From Taibaiella helva (lineage in GTDB: Bacteria > Bacteroidota > Bacteroidia > Chitinophagales > Chitinophagaceae), in contig NZ_QUZZ01000007.1 in the NCBI RefSeq assembly GCF_003545695.1, forward strand, positions 1 to 64,000: a stretch of DNA of 64,000 bases, given 5' to 3'. This document shows positions 62,594 through 64,000 of this stretch, one piece after another. The notes under the pieces are model-generated. The model was not told the DNA's origin and made no database searches. It worked only from the letters and a program-made list of their open reading frames with translations. The position numbers were made by a program, and so were the translations under genes. Position 1 is the first letter of the stretch; the number at the start of each line of letters is the position of its first letter.

Positions 62594-62700
62594 AGAGACG
62601 CATTGAATGCGTCTCCGAAAATAAAGACGCATTGAATGCGTCTCAGAAAACAAAGACGCATTGAATACGTCTCAGAAAACAAAGACGCATCGCATACGCG
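62594..62700. repeat. Tandem array of palindromes AGACGCATTGAATGCGTCT
   Basis: Four units of about 29 bases follow each other. Each has an inverted repeat (AGACGCATT/AATGCGTCT) and a linker like CAGAAAACAA. The first three are nearly identical and the last is shortened. It is not CRISPR-like because no variable spacers are present. Confidence 0.85.
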
Positions 62701-62714
62701 AATACCGCTAACCG

Positions 62715-63677
62715 ATGGATGATAACCAGAAGCAGATATTAAGCGAATCCAAAAAGATCATCGTTAAATTACAGATCCTGTCAGCCTTTTTTGAAGATGA
62801 TGTAATTTACAAGATCTATGTGCGCAGCCAGGTTATCGAAAAGCTGTTTGAGGCCAATCCAGAGCTGGATATTAATAAGCTGCAGCTGTTTCATTTGCAG
62901 TTTACCGAAAGCGTGCTGGAGCTGTTGCGCCGCATCAAGAAAGCCAATGAGAAGAGTGTAAGCCTGATTTTCGATGAGATAGCGCTGAATAAGCAGCTGA
63001 TCACCAAGATATCGGATGCCATGCGCACCGAAGAAAGCTACGAATTTGGCAAGCAGAAGCAGACCCAGAAGATCAACGAATCGCTGGAGCGGCTGTACCG
63101 GAATCTCTCCGACCTGTCGAAAGATTATCCCTTCGGCAAAAATATGCAGCAGTTCGGCGGCCGTTATGCCAAAGACTTCTTTCACGAGATCAGCGAAGAC
63201 CTTTTTTACGAGCTCACCGCGTATGATCCGGAAGAAATCTATCGCAATGGCTATGGCATCATTGAAAAAAAGCTGCTGGGACTGGAATGCCGGCATCAGT
63301 TCAACAATATTTTCTATTGCGGCCTGAAGGCAGGAACCCTGCTGCTCGAGATATACCGCCTGGTAGAGGAAGACGTCTTTTTCAGCTACTATGCCTCCCG
63401 GAATATGTTCCTCAGCTTTCCTTTCGAGAAGATAGCAGATATTGATCCCTCGCAGGCCTTATCCAAGCGCGCGAAAGTAGTGCAGGAGCTGACAGAGAAG
63501 AACCTGAAGCTGGAGCAGCAGGCGGTAAGCACCAAAACGCAGATCCCGGCAGACATCAAAAAGTTGCTGACAGAATATTATGAGAAAGTGAACAGTATGG
63601 ATTTCATGGATTTTATGGACGACTTTGATGTGCAGGCCAATATCCTGAAGACCATGCTGAATACCGAGCGGATGTAG
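62715..63677 (+). CDS. Unrecognised helical protein in the Ter cluster
   Basis: 320 residues, soluble and mostly helical, with a probable coiled coil near the middle (SVSLIFDEIALNKQLITKIS) and another near 265-285 (VVQELTEKNLKLEQQAV). The segment NYPFGKNMQQFGGRYAKDFFH-like region (SKDYPFGKNMQQFGGRYAKD) may be structured. I know no family. It lies between telA and the VWA gene, so it is probably part of the Ter assembly, but there is nothing that tells its activity. Confidence 0.75.
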   Translation: MDDNQKQILSESKKIIVKLQILSAFFEDDVIYKIYVRSQVIEKLFEANPELDINKLQLFHLQFTESVLELLRRIKKANEKSVSLIFDEIALNKQLITKISDAMRTEESYEFGKQKQTQKINESLERLYRNLSDLSKDYPFGKNMQQFGGRYAKDFFHEISEDLFYELTAYDPEEIYRNGYGIIEKKLLGLECRHQFNNIFYCGLKAGTLLLEIYRLVEEDVFFSYYASRNMFLSFPFEKIADIDPSQALSKRAKVVQELTEKNLKLEQQAVSTKTQIPADIKKLLTEYYEKVNSMDFMDFMDDFDVQANILKTMLNTERM

Positions 63678-63806
63678 GCCATATAATTTTGTTTGCAGAT
63701 GACGCTACCTTAATGACTTCCGTGCTGTCACCAGAACCATTGTATTCCGGGAGACAGATGTGAAAAGGATAAACGACCTTTATAAACCCTGTAAATCGCT
63801 TTAACA

Positions 63807-64000
63807 ATGAGAAGACTACCGGTATACCTGGTGCTCGATACCTCGGGCTCGATGGTTGGCGAACCGATAGAAGCCGTGAAGAACGGCGTGCAGCTGATGA
63901 TCAGCTCGCTGCGACAAAACCCGCAGGCCATCGAAACCGCCTTCATCAGCATCATCACCTTCGACAGCATGGCCCGGCAGCTCGTTCCGCTTACAGAGCT
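63807..64000 (+). CDS. VWA-domain protein, TerY/TerF-like, cut by the window end
   Basis: The first 64 residues are visible (MRRLPVYLVLDTSGSMVGEP). The MIDAS metal site D-x-S-G-S is at 11-15, as in von Willebrand factor A domains. VWA proteins of the TerY type are standard members of Ter systems, in which they are thought to bind a partner by a metal bridge. The gene continues past the window. It begins 129 bases after the unrecognised gene. Confidence 0.85.
   Translation, partial: MRRLPVYLVLDTSGSMVGEPIEAVKNGVQLMISSLRQNPQAIETAFISIITFDSMARQLVPLTE

Noticed and set aside
62594-62700. CRISPR array
   Set aside because: Units are about 29 bases with no variable spacers; the sequence between palindromes is itself repeated, and no cas genes are near.

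Overview
The window reads as a chromosome segment of a Bacteroidota bacterium, most likely family Chitinophagaceae. The signs are proteins with type IX secretion (T9SS) C-terminal sorting domains, GLPGLI and carboxypeptidase-like/outer-membrane beta-barrel proteins, beta-propeller LytS-type sensor kinases, Bacteroidota-style class I lanthipeptide leaders, and promoters of the TTTG-N17-20-TAnnTTTG type. The genus is not resolved from this sequence alone.

Layout. 1-665: end of an rRNA operon (5S rRNA, terminator) and a tandem pair of intergenic repeats. 0.76-6.7 kb: a LanC-like cyclase with one lanthipeptide precursor, divergent from a propeller histidine kinase and LytTR regulator. 6.8-13.5 kb: an OmpR-type two-component system divergent from a GLPGLI protein and an outer-membrane barrel protein, then an acidic protein and a 39-residue membrane peptide. 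14-17.6 kb: exported protein, valS, small Cys/His/Lys protein. 17.8-23.4 kb: two large T9SS cargo proteins (beta-helix adhesin-like protein and reprolysin-type metallopeptidase). 23.5-28.1 kb: an AT-rich accessory island with small membrane/TerB-like genes, an elaborate hairpin element and an IS1595-type transposase with a coupled second ORF. 28.1-44.5 kb: mostly housekeeping genes (gcvP, barrel protein, rnz, STAS protein, clpC, hmp with an Rrf2/NsrR-like regulator, acyltransferase, epimerase). 44.8-47.2 kb: rplKAJL. 47.7-51 kb: desaturase, YkvA-like protein, T9SS protein. 51.1-53.9 kb: a second LanC locus with two tandem precursors and a LytTR regulator. 54.4-56.2 kb: rplM-rpsI-rpsB. 56.5-64 kb: a GNAT acetyltransferase and a Ter (tellurite/chemical stress) cluster: TerD, TerD, HAD, PRTase, TerD, TerD, TelA, an unrecognised protein and a VWA protein cut by the window end.

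How genes work together. The two lanthipeptide loci each have precursor(s) and a cyclase but no LanB dehydratase or transporter in view, so partners must be encoded elsewhere if they work; both lie beside LytTR regulators. The Rrf2 regulator and the flavohaemoglobin gene share an AAAGA-N8-TCTTT sequence upstream, which fits a nitric-oxide response circuit. The Ter cluster embeds a HAD and a phosphoribosyltransferase within tightly packed TerD genes, the layout known for Ter systems thought to make a nucleoside-like metabolite. Several palindromic, heptameric and modular repeats fill intergenic spaces. Two ribosomal protein operons lack their customary neighbours (rpoBC; tsf).
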